From positions 1 through 25,430 of the forward strand of contig VGYW01000077.1 of NCBI GenBank assembly GCA_016872875.1: a DNA stretch of 25,430 nt. The letters run 5' to 3'. The translations under genes and the position numbers were made by a program. Positions 1-7,447 of this stretch are shown here, piece after piece. The notes beneath the pieces were generated by a model. It made no database searches and was not told the origin of the DNA. It saw only the letters and a list, made by a program, of their open reading frames with translations. Source of the stretch: Planctomycetota bacterium (GTDB lineage: Bacteria; Planctomycetota; PUPC01; DSUN01). The number at the start of each line of letters is the position of its first letter. Position 1 is the first letter of the stretch.

Positions 1-118
1 AGTCCATGAGATGGCGGAGGTCCTGGCCGACCATCCAAAGGACGGCCAGCATGACCACGATGAGGCCAGTGAGGAACACCATCGCAAGGGTGGTGATAAC
101 AGTCCTTGGGTGGCTCAT
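1..118 (-). CDS. Small single-pass membrane protein, C-terminus cut by window edge
   Basis: Reading the minus strand from an ATG at 118 gives 39 uninterrupted codons to the window edge. The start MSHPRTVITTLAMV is followed by an almost wholly hydrophobic stretch at about residues 7-31, ending in Trp-Met-Val-Gly, and then a charged segment (Gln-Asp-Leu-Arg-His). This looks like one N-terminal transmembrane helix with a short N-terminus. A strong ribosome-binding site GGAGG lies 7 bases before the ATG, which supports the start. It points the same way as the dehydrogenase upstream of it on the minus strand, but the 257-base gap is filled by a palindromic repeat, so co-transcription is uncertain. 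The function is unknown and the family not recognised. The rest of the gene lies outside the window. Confidence 0.6.
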   Translation of the reverse strand, partial: MSHPRTVITTLAMVFLTGLIVVMLAVLWMVGQDLRHLMD

Positions 119-153
119 TGTGTCGCCTCCGAAGCTGGCTCCTGAAGGGAGCA

Positions 154-345
154 CAGTGGGTAGCCGGCGGCTTCAGCCGCCGGGCTCGGGCGCCAGAAGT
201 AGAGAAGTCCCGAAGGGACGGCACACACATGCGTCAGGCCGCCTCCCGTGGGCTTCTGCCGTCCCTTCGGGACTGAGCGGTGTGTGCGCCCCGATCCGGC
301 GGCTGAAGCCGCCGGCTACCCACTGCTGTCCCTTTGGGACTGCGG
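154..345. repeat. Nested palindromic repeat (REP/BIME-like)
   Basis: An outer perfect 30-bp inverted repeat has arms at 154-183 and 296-325, with the core GCCGGCGGCTTCAGCCGCC. It encloses an inner perfect 18-bp inverted repeat at 206-223 and 257-274 (AGTCCCGAAGGGACGGCA and its complement). A degenerate extra copy of the inner motif follows at 326-345. The pair could fold as a large cruciform or as separate hairpins. It lies between two minus-strand genes and has no coding capacity of its own. Short palindromes of this sort are common as dispersed intergenic repeats in GC-rich genomes. Copy number in this genome cannot be seen here. Confidence 0.85.
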
Positions 346-375
346 TTCTGTCCCCCTATCTGTTGAGCGTCATAC

Positions 376-1467
376 TCAGGCATCAAACCGGATCTCGGGC
401 GTGGGGAGCGCGGCGGGACGCTCGCAACGGCTGGCAATGTCCACGTGGCGGCCGGAGCGCGAGGCGTCCTCGAAGGCCATCATAACGTCGAGGACGTGGT
501 AACACAACTCGCCGCTGGCGCGCGGCTTGCGGCCGAGGCGGAGCGCGTGGGCCATATCTGCCACGCCCATCGAGCGGCCAACCTGGTCGCTGTGGGTCAA
601 CTGGACGTCCGCCCAGTCGGCGTCGCCCATCTTGCGCAGCCGCACCGGGCCGCCGAAGCCGTTGGGGTCGGGCACCAGGAGCGTCCCCTCGCTGCCGTAG
701 ACCTCGATGATCGGCAGGCGGTGCGCCACCACGTCGAAGCTCATGACCACGGTGCCCACCGCGCCGCTGGCGAAGTCCAGCGTCCCCGCGATGTGGGTGG
801 GCGTCTTCACCTCTATCCGCGTCCCTTTCTTCGGCTCGCTCGTGATGAGGCGTTCGGGGAAGGTGATGCGTGCGGAGCCGCTCACGCGCCTCACGGGGCC
901 GAGGAGGTTGACGAGTGCGGTGAGGTAGTAAGGCCCCATGTCGAGCATCGGCCCGCCGCCGATGTCGTAGTAGAACTCGGGGTCTGGGTGCCAGCTTTCG
1001 TGGCCGCGGCAGGCCATGAAGGCGGTGGCGGCGACCGGCTGGCCGATGGCGCCGTCGTCAATGAGCTTGCGGCAGGTCTGGATGCCGCCGCCGAGGAAGG
1101 TGTCGGGCGCGCCGCCGACGAGCAGCTTCTTCCTCTCCGCCAACGCGAGCACCTTCTCGCCCTGCTTGCGGGTGACGGCGAACGGCTTCTCGGTGTAGGC
1201 GTGCTTGCCCGCCCGTAGGATGGCCGTGTTCACCCCCGCGTGGGCGCGCGGGATGGTCAGGTTCACCACCGTCTCGATCTCGGGGTCGCGGAGCAGCTCC
1301 TCCACCGAGCATGCCCTGATGCCGTGTTCGGCGGCCCTGGCCTGCGCGCGCTCGGGCACGAGGTCGGCGCACGCCGCGATCTCCAGGATGTCGAACCTCT
1401 TCGCCCAGTAGAGGTAGTTGCCGCTGATGTTCCCGCAGCCGATGATCCCGACCTTCATCTTCCTCAC
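376..1467 (-). CDS. Gfo/Idh/MocA-family NAD(P)-dependent oxidoreductase
   Basis: A 363-residue cytosolic protein with no signal peptide. The N-terminal Rossmann fold opens with a GxGxxxG loop at residues 10-16 (GCGNISG). The family EKP motif, whose lysine contacts the cofactor and substrate, is at 93-95. A glycine-rich GGGPMLDMGPYY stretch at 170-181 sits where the family has its GGG..D.G.H catalytic segment. Here Tyr-Tyr replaces the usual His, a variant found in many sugar-dehydrogenase paralogues. The C-terminal alpha/beta domain completes the usual length of 350-400. The start is a GTG at 1467 with AAAGGAG five bases before it; an in-frame ATG three codons later is less likely. Members oxidise or reduce sugars, inositols or amino-sugar derivatives. 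The substrate here cannot be told. A minus-strand promoter at 1540-1513 would drive it. Confidence 0.92.
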   Translation of the reverse strand: MRKMKVGIIGCGNISGNYLYWAKRFDILEIAACADLVPERAQARAAEHGIRACSVEELLRDPEIETVVNLTIPRAHAGVNTAILRAGKHAYTEKPFAVTRKQGEKVLALAERKKLLVGGAPDTFLGGGIQTCRKLIDDGAIGQPVAATAFMACRGHESWHPDPEFYYDIGGGPMLDMGPYYLTALVNLLGPVRRVSGSARITFPERLITSEPKKGTRIEVKTPTHIAGTLDFASGAVGTVVMSFDVVAHRLPIIEVYGSEGTLLVPDPNGFGGPVRLRKMGDADWADVQLTHSDQVGRSMGVADMAHALRLGRKPRASGELCYHVLDVMMAFEDASRSGRHVDIASRCERPAALPTPEIRFDA

Positions 1468-1512
1468 GACTGCTCCTTTCTGCGCTATGGGGCTTCTGCC
1501 GCACGCGCGTTC

Positions 1513-1540
1513 ATCCTACACAAGCGGCCACGGCTGTCAA
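1513..1540 (-). promoter_or_regulatory. Sigma70-type promoter for the minus-strand dehydrogenase
   Basis: Read on the minus strand, TTGACA (1540-1535) is followed after 16 bases by TAGGAT (1518-1513). It lies about 45 bases upstream of the GTG start and its ribosome-binding site. The -35 box is perfect and the spacing is close to ideal. Confidence 0.55.
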
Positions 1541-1569
1541 CTGCGCCTCCGCTCGTGCTCTTCTTCAAT

Positions 1570-1606
1570 CGTCCTCGTCCTCGTCCCTCGTCCTCGTCCT
1601 CGATTC
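1570..1606. repeat. TCGTCC simple-sequence tract
   Basis: A short tandem tract of imperfect CGTCCT hexamers lies in the 378-base gap between the divergent dehydrogenase and lipoprotein genes. A similar CGTCGTCCTCGTCGTCG tract occurs at 14010-14027, just after the VIT/VWA gene. Nothing suggests that it is translated. The rest of the gap (1468-1845) holds a promoter in each direction and the leader hairpins described separately. Confidence 0.6.
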
Positions 1607-1690
1607 TCCCCGCGATGCCTGTCGGACAGCGCAGGTTGGGCGTGCGCGGGGGTGCTCCGGGGGCCTCGCGCGAAAAATTGCATTTGGGAC

Positions 1691-1719
1691 TTGACAGGGA
1701 AGGGCAAGCATGCTAGCAT
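1691..1719 (+). promoter_or_regulatory. Sigma70-type promoter for the small lipoprotein
   Basis: TTGACA at 1691-1696 and TAGCAT at 1714-1719 are separated by 17 bases. Transcription would start near 1726, giving an untranslated leader of about 120 bases. The leader contains two GC-rich hairpins: CCTGCC/GGCAGG at 1754-1768 and GCCGGC/GCCGGC at 1768-1789. Confidence 0.55.
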
Positions 1720-1845
1720 TTTCGCACGTTGAAAGGCGGGTGCATGTGATCGCCCTGCCTGTGGCAGGCCGGCACGCCAGAAGGCCGGCTGCCGAATCGC
1801 CACGTGGGGCAGAGCGCTGTCCCCAATATTGGCAAAGGAGGAACC

Positions 1846-2031
1846 ATGATTCGGAAGTGGCTTCTGGCGTCATTGGCAGGCGGAGGCCTGGTGCTGGGCA
1901 TGGTCGGCTGCGGCGAAGACGCGCCCCCAGACAAGCCCAAGCCGCCGAAGCCGGGCGCGGGGACGCCGACCAAGCCTGGCACTCCGGAGAAGCCGACAAC
2001 GCCGATCAAGCCCACCACTGACGTCAAGTGA
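1846..2031 (+). CDS. Small Lys/Pro-rich lipoprotein
   Basis: A 61-residue protein. The ATG at 1846 is chosen over an upstream in-frame ATG at 1804 because AAAGGAGG lies four bases before it and because it places a clean signal peptide at the N-terminus. That peptide has MIRK, then a hydrophobic core, then a lipobox-like Met-Val-Gly-Cys with the lipidated Cys at residue 22. The mature part is low-complexity, rich in Lys-Pro and Thr-Pro (for example PDKPKPPKPG and TPEKPTTPIKP). It has no fold-forming residues and looks like a disordered, positively charged tether on a membrane-anchored Cys. Small lipoproteins of this build are common and rarely characterised. The function is unknown. It has its own promoter, so it is probably monocistronic. 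Confidence 0.72.
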   Translation: MIRKWLLASLAGGGLVLGMVGCGEDAPPDKPKPPKPGAGTPTKPGTPEKPTTPIKPTTDVK

Positions 2032-2136
2032 GAGGAAGGCGGGAACCAATCTCGCCCTCGCTCCGAGCGAGCAAGTGAAGCAGTTCTCGTGCGAGTCGCT
2101 CTTGGCCACCGACCCGTGGTCGACTCGCGCTCAGGT

Positions 2137-2165
2137 GCCCGATGCTGCCTATGGCGGCATCGGGC
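2137..2165. other. Perfect GC-rich hairpin downstream of the lipoprotein gene
   Basis: GCCCGATGC (2137-2145) pairs with GCATCGGGC (2157-2165), and the GCC/GGC inner stem leaves a TAT loop. It lies 106 bases after the lipoprotein stop. There is no following T-run, so it is a poor candidate for a classical intrinsic terminator. It may be another dispersed palindrome. Confidence 0.5.
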
Positions 2166-2202
2166 ATCTTGCATTTGCGGGCGAAACGGTGTTGAATGGG
2201 GG

Positions 2203-2262
2203 TAGCCCGCCACCACGTGGCGGCAGGGACACAGGCGAGACGCCTGTGCCACCGCGTTGGAG
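2203..2262. repeat. Palindromic intergenic repeats (CCACCACGTGG and ACACAGGCG types)
   Basis: Two adjacent palindromes: CCACCACGTGGCGG near 2208-2221, and ACACAGGCG-AGA-CGCCTGTG near 2229-2249, followed by CCACCGCG. They sit in the 355-base gap between the lipoprotein gene and mfd. There is no coding capacity. The form is like dispersed REP elements. Confidence 0.55.
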
Positions 2263-2279
2263 GTTTGCACGGCCAGTGT

Positions 2280-2353
2280 GGGGGATGGATGGATGATTGG
2301 ATGGGGGGATGGGTGTCAGACAACCATCCATTCATCCACCCATCCATTCATCC
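2280..2353 (-). repeat. GGATGAATGG element, copy 1 (next to mfd start)
   Basis: A 74-bp element built of GGATGGATGG-type runs on one side and CCATCCATTCATCC runs on the other, so it can fold as a long hairpin. A TGTCAGACAA segment near the centre makes it asymmetric and gives it an orientation. Its reverse complement matches 21050-21122 almost base for base. It ends 33 bases before the chosen mfd start codon. Confidence 0.8.
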
Positions 2354-2386
2354 TCTTTGGTTCAGGAGGATGCCGCTCGTAGCGAG

Positions 2387-5300
2387 ATGACCCCGCTTGT
2401 CCCACGTCTTGAGGGCGACGAGCGGTTTCGTCGCCTGGTGCAGCGGATGGCTACCGGCAGGGGGGGAGTGGCCGGTGGGCTGTGGGGATCGTCTGTCGCT
2501 TTTCTCCTGGCGGGCTTGCGCCGCCAGGCGCCTTCGGCGCTCCTGGTGGTGGTCCCTTCCGCCGAGGCCGCGGAGGAGCTTGTCGAGGACCTGCGGCTGT
2601 TCGCGGAGCGCGAGCCGGCGCTCTTCTTCACGTGGGAGACCTCTCCTGGCGATGCCCCGTTCCCCGGCCTTGCCCACTCGCAGCGGCTGGCACTCCTGAG
2701 AGCGCTGGCAGCCGCAGCCCCGCCTGAGATCATCGTCGCACCCGTCCACGCCCTTCTCCAGCCCGTTCCCTCGCCCCAGGCTGTGGCCGAGAGCACGCTG
2801 AGGCTGCGGGTGGGCGAGCGGCACCGGCTCGAGGCCATCGCCGAGTGGCTGGTTGAGCGGGGCATGGAGCGGGTGCCGATGGTGGAGGGCGCGGGCGAGT
2901 TCAGCGTGCGGGGCGGCATCCTGGACGTCTTCGCCCTGGCCGCTTCCAAGCCGTGCCGCATCGAGTTCTTCGGCGACGAGGTGGAGTCGGTCCGCACGTT
3001 CGACATCGAGAGCCAGCGGTCGGAGATGCAGCTTGAGGGCTGCGAGATAGTTGCCCTCACTGGCCGCCAGGTGGCGCAGGCGGCGGGAGTCGCGTCCCGC
3101 TCGCTGGCCGACTTCCTCCCCCAAGGCGCCTGGGTCTGCCTCCACGAGCCGCTGGAGGTCCAGCAGCGTGCGGAGCAGGCCGCGGCGCAGCTCGGGCAGG
3201 CCGAGGGGCTACTGGCCTTCGACTCCCTCTTCGCCTCACTCTCCCGCTTTCCGATGCTCCAGACCTATTCGCTCTACACCGGCGGCGAGGAGGGCGCGGA
3301 GTCATTCGACGTCCATTCCACCCAGGGCTTCGACGGGCAGCTCGCGGGCATCTGCGCGGAGTTCGACCGCCTCGCCCGCGCGAACGACCCCGTGGTGGTC
3401 TACTGCGCAAACGTGGGCGAGCGCGAGCGGCTCCAGGAGCTGCTCCGCGATGCCGACTTCGCCCTCGCCGACCGCCTCGAGTACCGCGATGGCTTTCTTT
3501 CGCGCGGCTTCGAGTTCGTCGGCCTGCACTTCGCCTGCGTGGGCCACCACGAGATATTCAAGCGCTACGCCCAGCGCCGTCGTCCAGGCCGCCGCCCCAC
3601 TGCGCCCATCGAGAGCTTCCTCGACCTGCGGCGCGGCGACCTCGTGGTCCACGTCACCCACGGCATCGCGCGCTACCAGGGGATGGAACGCCTCAACCGC
3701 CGCGGCGAGCTTGAAGACTTCCTCTCGCTCCAGTTCGCCGACAACGTGCTCCTCTACGTGCCGGCAACCAAAATCCAGCTCGTGCAGAAGTACGTGGGGA
3801 CGGCCCGGTTCCGCCCCACCCTCTCCAAGCTCGGCACGACCCACTGGGAGAACCGCAAGGCGGCGGTCAAGAGCGCCGTCCGCGACCTGGCCCAGGACCT
3901 CCTCCACACCCAGGCGGTCCGCGCCCAGATGCCCGGCATCGCCTATCCGCCCGACGACTCGCTCGTCGTGGAGTTCGAGCGCGCCTTCCCCTACACAGAG
4001 ACGCCCGACCAGCTCGCCGCCAGCGCCGAGATCAAGGCCGACATGGAGAAGCCGCGACCCATGGACAGGCTCCTGTGCGGCGACGTGGGCTATGGCAAGA
4101 CCGAGCTTGCCATGCGCGCCGCCTTCAAGGCCGCCGTCGCCGGCAAACAGATTGCACTCCTCGTCCCCACCACGGTCCTCGCCCAGCAGCACTTCCGCAC
4201 GTTCCGCGAGCGCTTCGCCGACTACCCGGTCGTCGTCGAGGTCCTCAGCCGCTTCAAGACCCCCGGAGAGCAGAAGGACATCCTCCGCCTCGCCGCGGAG
4301 GGCTCGGTGGACATCCTGATCGGCACCCATCGCCTCCTGTCGGGCGACGTGCGGTTCCGCGACCTCGGCCTCGTGGTCGTGGACGAGGAGCAGCGCTTCG
4401 GCGTCGAGCACAAGGAGCGCCTCAAGCGCCTCCGCGCCACAGTGGACATCCTGACCATGACCGCCACCCCCATCCCCCGCACGCTCCACATGGCAATGCT
4501 CGGCATCCGCGACATCTCGTCGCTCACGACCCCGCCCCAGGACCGCCTCTCCATCCACACCCGGGTCTGCCGCCCCACCCCCGAGCTCGTCCGCACGGCC
4601 ATCCTCCACGAACTCGCACGCGACGGCCAGGTCTTCTTCGTCCACAACCGCGTCTACAACATAGACGCCGTGGCCCACCACCTCCGCGCCCTGGTGCCCG
4701 AGGCGCGCTTCATCGTCGGACACGGCCAGATGAACGAGCACGAGCTCGAAGAGCACATGACCCGCTTCGTCAACGGCGAGGCCGACGTGCTCGTGTCCAC
4801 CACCATCATCGAGAGCGGGCTGGACATCCCGCGGGCGAACACGCTCTTCGTCAACAACGCCGACCAGTTCGGCCTGGCCGACCTCCACCAGTTGCGGGGA
4901 CGGGTCGGGCGCTACAAGCACCGGGCCTACGCCTACTTCCTCGTCTCGCCCGACAAGCCGCTCACCCAGACCGCCCTCCACCGCCTCAAGGCCATCGAGG
5001 AGTTCGACGAGCTGGGCGCCGGCTTCCGCATCGCCATGCGCGACCTTGAGATACGCGGCGCCGGCAACATCCTCGGCACCGAGCAGAGCGGCCACATCAT
5101 CGCCATCGGCTACGAGCTCTACACCAGGCTCCTCGAGGTCGCCGTCAAGGAGCTCCGCAAGGAGCCAATCGAGGAGCGGGCGGAGGTGGACGTAGACATA
5201 GACCTAAATGCATATCTGCCAGACGATTACATCGTGGACGACGCCCAGCGGATGCAGGTGTACCGCAAGCTGGCCCGCGCCGCGACGCTCGAGGAGCTGG

Positions 5301-5602
5301 CCGCGGTTGGGGAGGAGATGGCCGACCGCTTCGGGGCGCCGCCCGGGCCTGTCGCTAAGCTCATGGCCCGCCACGAGCTACGCATCGGCCTCGAGCCCTA
5401 CAAGATCGCCACCATCGCCCGCAGGAAGGGCTACCTGCTCGTCCGCTACCTCGACCGCGCCAGGCTGGCGGAGCGCTTCGCCCCACTGGGCCGCCAGGTT
5501 CGTGTAATAGATGACTCCACCGCCCACGTCATCCTCCCCTCTGGCCTCTCCGAGCCGATGGCCATCGTGGCCTGGCTGCGCTGCATCTTCGCGGGCACCT
5601 GA
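2387..5602 (+). CDS. mfd: Transcription-repair coupling factor Mfd
   Basis: A 1071-residue superfamily 2 DNA translocase that pushes stalled RNA polymerase off damaged templates and recruits UvrA. The UvrB-like N-terminal module is present (GEFSVRGGILDVF near residues 165-180). The RNA-polymerase-interacting domain starts near 414 (LRRGDLVVHVTHGIARYQG). The Walker A motif is GDVGYGKTE at 565-573, the DEEQ box is at 666-669, TMTATPIPRTL follows, and motif VI LRGRVGR is at 836-842. A TRG-type region and the C-terminal D7 domain complete it. The length is slightly below the E. coli enzyme. The ATG at 2387 is preferred because upstream codons lie in a repeat. AGGAGG lies 17 bases away, too far for a standard site, so the start is less certain than the identity. 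It is a housekeeping gene with no functional link to its neighbours. Confidence 0.97.
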   Translation: MTPLVPRLEGDERFRRLVQRMATGRGGVAGGLWGSSVAFLLAGLRRQAPSALLVVVPSAEAAEELVEDLRLFAEREPALFFTWETSPGDAPFPGLAHSQRLALLRALAAAAPPEIIVAPVHALLQPVPSPQAVAESTLRLRVGERHRLEAIAEWLVERGMERVPMVEGAGEFSVRGGILDVFALAASKPCRIEFFGDEVESVRTFDIESQRSEMQLEGCEIVALTGRQVAQAAGVASRSLADFLPQGAWVCLHEPLEVQQRAEQAAAQLGQAEGLLAFDSLFASLSRFPMLQTYSLYTGGEEGAESFDVHSTQGFDGQLAGICAEFDRLARANDPVVVYCANVGERERLQELLRDADFALADRLEYRDGFLSRGFEFVGLHFACVGHHEIFKRYAQRRRPGRRPTAPIESFLDLRRGDLVVHVTHGIARYQGMERLNRRGELEDFLSLQFADNVLLYVPATKIQLVQKYVGTARFRPTLSKLGTTHWENRKAAVKSAVRDLAQDLLHTQAVRAQMPGIAYPPDDSLVVEFERAFPYTETPDQLAASAEIKADMEKPRPMDRLLCGDVGYGKTELAMRAAFKAAVAGKQIALLVPTTVLAQQHFRTFRERFADYPVVVEVLSRFKTPGEQKDILRLAAEGSVDILIGTHRLLSGDVRFRDLGLVVVDEEQRFGVEHKERLKRLRATVDILTMTATPIPRTLHMAMLGIRDISSLTTPPQDRLSIHTRVCRPTPELVRTAILHELARDGQVFFVHNRVYNIDAVAHHLRALVPEARFIVGHGQMNEHELEEHMTRFVNGEADVLVSTTIIESGLDIPRANTLFVNNADQFGLADLHQLRGRVGRYKHRAYAYFLVSPDKPLTQTALHRLKAIEEFDELGAGFRIAMRDLEIRGAGNILGTEQSGHIIAIGYELYTRLLEVAVKELRKEPIEERAEVDVDIDLNAYLPDDYIVDDAQRMQVYRKLARAATLEELAAVGEEMADRFGAPPGPVAKLMARHELRIGLEPYKIATIARRKGYLLVRYLDRARLAERFAPLGRQVRVIDDSTAHVILPSGLSEPMAIVAWLRCIFAGT

Positions 5603-5613
5603 CCCCGCCCCGC

Positions 5614-5641
5614 TTGACCTGCGGCGCCGTGCGCATATACT
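5614..5641 (+). promoter_or_regulatory. Promoter before the first FHA gene
   Basis: TTGACC (5614-5619), a 16-base spacer and TATACT (5636-5641) lie 52 bases upstream of the first FHA start codon, just after the mfd stop. This suggests that the FHA pair is transcribed independently of mfd. Confidence 0.6.
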
Positions 5642-5692
5642 ATCTCCTGCCGGCTGAGTCGACAGGCTCTGCCGCCAAGGGTCGGGATTCAG

Positions 5693-6505
5693 ATGGCGAA
5701 GCTCGTCAACATCACATCCGGTCAGGCTTATCTCCTTCAGGGCCAGGCGGTTGTGCTCGGCCGCCACATGGCCTGCTCCATCCGGGTCCTCGAGAAGCGG
5801 GTCTCCCGCAAGCACTGCCTGCTCGTGGCAACAGACCAGGGCTGGGTTCTCCGAGACGGCGGGAGCAGGCTGGGAACCTACGTCAATGGGGAGTTCGTGA
5901 CCGGGCCTTGCCTCCTTCGGCCCGGCGACCGCATCAGGATCGGCCACACCGACCTTGTCTTCGAGAGCAGCGGCGACGTGGCCCCCGGGGTCAGCCTGGA
6001 GCGGGTCAAGCCACTCGCTGCGGACGGGCTGAATCCTGCGGACTTCAACGTTGGTGGCACACTGAGGCGCCGCCCGGTGGCCGTCCTCCTGCTCGGCGGC
6101 CTGGGCCTGCTCGTGGCGGCGGCCGTCGCCCTGCTGGCCGTCGCGCTCCTGGCGCCGGAGAGCCCCGCACGCGCCGTGCGGCGGGCGGCGGAGCTGGTGA
6201 ATTCGCGCCGCGGCGCCGAGCTCTGGGCCAGGCTCTCGCGTGGCCGCAGGGGCGAGCTCAGCGTCGCGGAACTCCAGACGCGGCTCGACGCGCTCCCCGA
6301 GGCGGCCGTCCTCGCGCTCCGCTCCCTCGAGCTGGGCCGCCCGCGGGCCACGGCCAGCCGCGCCTTCGTCCCCGTCTCCATCCTGCGCGGCGGCGAGGCA
6401 TTCCAGGGCGAAGTCCTGCTCCTGCGTGAGGGGCGAGCCTGGAAGGTCCACTCCGCCCCTCTCGAATGGATCCAGCGCCTGGGGCCCGAGCCCCCGGCGC
6501 CCTGA
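5693..6505 (+). CDS. FHA domain membrane protein 1
   Basis: A 270-residue protein. The N-terminal forkhead-associated domain spans about residues 15-92 and has the typical phosphothreonine-binding residues: LGRH near 22-25, the VSRKHC loop at 37-42, and DGGSRLGTYVNG at 55-66. A short linker leads to a strong transmembrane helix at about 129-154, after an Arg-Arg-Arg stop signal at 125-127. This places the FHA domain in the cytoplasm and about 115 residues outside. The exported part contains a conserved RRAAEL..RRGAELWARL helix and ends VHSAPLEW. No kinase is encoded in this window, so the phosphorylated partner is unknown. It is a tandem paralogue of the next gene, 31 bases away. The ribosome-binding site before the ATG is weak. 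Confidence 0.85.
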   Translation: MAKLVNITSGQAYLLQGQAVVLGRHMACSIRVLEKRVSRKHCLLVATDQGWVLRDGGSRLGTYVNGEFVTGPCLLRPGDRIRIGHTDLVFESSGDVAPGVSLERVKPLAADGLNPADFNVGGTLRRRPVAVLLLGGLGLLVAAAVALLAVALLAPESPARAVRRAAELVNSRRGAELWARLSRGRRGELSVAELQTRLDALPEAAVLALRSLELGRPRATASRAFVPVSILRGGEAFQGEVLLLREGRAWKVHSAPLEWIQRLGPEPPAP

Positions 6506-6536
6506 CTTCTGAGGCACACAGGAGTGAGCTTCCCCT

Positions 6537-7328
6537 GTGGCCAGAATCGTGAACACGCGTTCCCGTGAGGCGTACCTGCTTGAGGGCGGCGCCGTGGTGA
6601 TCGGCCGCCTGGCGGACCGCTCCATCACGCTCCCGGGCCGTAGCGTCTCGCGCAAGCATTGCTTCCTCCAGGCCGCGGAGGGGTGCTGGATCATCGAGGA
6701 CGCCGGCAGCAAGATGGGGACTTACGTCAACGGGGAGCGCCTGGCTGCGCCGCGGCCCGTCAAGAGCGGCGACCAGATCGCGATCGGCAACACCGTGCTC
6801 GTGTTCGATGAGGGTGCCGCCGCAGGAGAGGGGCTCCGGCTGCGGCGGGTCGAGGCAGCCGCGCCCGACGCGGTGCGCTCCCTGGGCGCCTACCGAAGGC
6901 GCAGACGGTTGTTGACATGGACACCGGTGCTGATCGGGGTGGCCATGGCAGCCGTCGCTCTGGGCATCCGGCTGCTCACGCCGGTCCTGACACGCGAGAG
7001 CGCGCCCCAGGCGGTCCGGCGGGCGGCGAGACTTGCCTGCGAGCGGCGGGGACCGGACCTCTGGGCCATGCTCACCGACAACCGCAGGCACGTCCTGCCT
7101 GCCGAAGCTCTCCAACGCCACCTCGACGCCCTCCCCGACTCGGCGCTCCGCGCGCTCCGAACCCTAGAGACGGGCCAGCACAAGGCCACGGACCGGGGCG
7201 TCGTAGTCCCAGTCTCCATCCAGCTTGGCGACCAGCGGCTCGACGGACAAGTGGTCATCTTCTCCGATGGCCGCCGCTGGCGCATCCACTCCGCCCCAAC
7301 CGAGTGGCTCGCAAAGCTGCCACGCTGA
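6537..7328 (+). CDS. FHA domain membrane protein 2 (tandem paralogue)
   Basis: A 263-residue protein with the same build as its upstream neighbour. It has a cytoplasmic FHA domain (IGR, SVSRKHCFL, EDAGSKMGTYVNGE), an Arg-rich stop signal (YRRRRRLL), a transmembrane helix around residues 126-148, and an exported domain that repeats the pattern RRAARL..RRGPDLWAML, LQRHLDALPDSALRALRTLE, VVPVSI and IHSAPTEW. The two proteins align along their whole length, so the gene arose by duplication of an entire FHA-membrane gene. The start is the GTG at 6537. AGGAG lies 12 bases before it, which is long but the only candidate. The exported domain is not one I can name. Pairing of two such proteins suggests a heterodimer or two adaptors of one signalling pathway (inference). 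Confidence 0.85.
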   Translation: MARIVNTRSREAYLLEGGAVVIGRLADRSITLPGRSVSRKHCFLQAAEGCWIIEDAGSKMGTYVNGERLAAPRPVKSGDQIAIGNTVLVFDEGAAAGEGLRLRRVEAAAPDAVRSLGAYRRRRRLLTWTPVLIGVAMAAVALGIRLLTPVLTRESAPQAVRRAARLACERRGPDLWAMLTDNRRHVLPAEALQRHLDALPDSALRALRTLETGQHKATDRGVVVPVSIQLGDQRLDGQVVIFSDGRRWRIHSAPTEWLAKLPR

Positions 7329-7382
7329 CCAGCTTTTCCGGGGTTGTCCGACCAACGCCTGCACATGAGCCGTGTTGCACAG

Positions 7383-7409
7383 TTGACAGAGCATGGGGTG
7401 CTATACTAT
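7383..7409 (+). promoter_or_regulatory. Possible promoter of the three-gene cassette
   Basis: TTGACA at 7383-7388 is followed by CTATACTATC at 7401-7410. Spacing is 13 bases to TATACT or 15 to TACTAT, both shorter than ideal. It lies 39 bases before the first start codon of the cassette and after the FHA2 stop. Confidence 0.35.
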
Positions 7410-7447
7410 CATCCAAAGAGGGAGCATTGCCGCCGGAGGCCTGGGCG

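Noticed and set aside
2137..2165. Intrinsic terminator after the lipoprotein gene
   Set aside because: The stem is strong, but no T-run follows and it lies 106 bases after the stop; kept only as a hairpin.
2297..2386. Upstream start for mfd at 2297
   Set aside because: The added residues would be encoded by the GGATGAATGG repeat (Ser-Ile-His-Pro runs) and do not resemble an Mfd N-terminus.
3302..5095. 597-codon minus-strand open frame opposite mfd
   Set aside because: It is an antisense shadow of an unmistakable Mfd helicase; no ribosome-binding site or family pattern.
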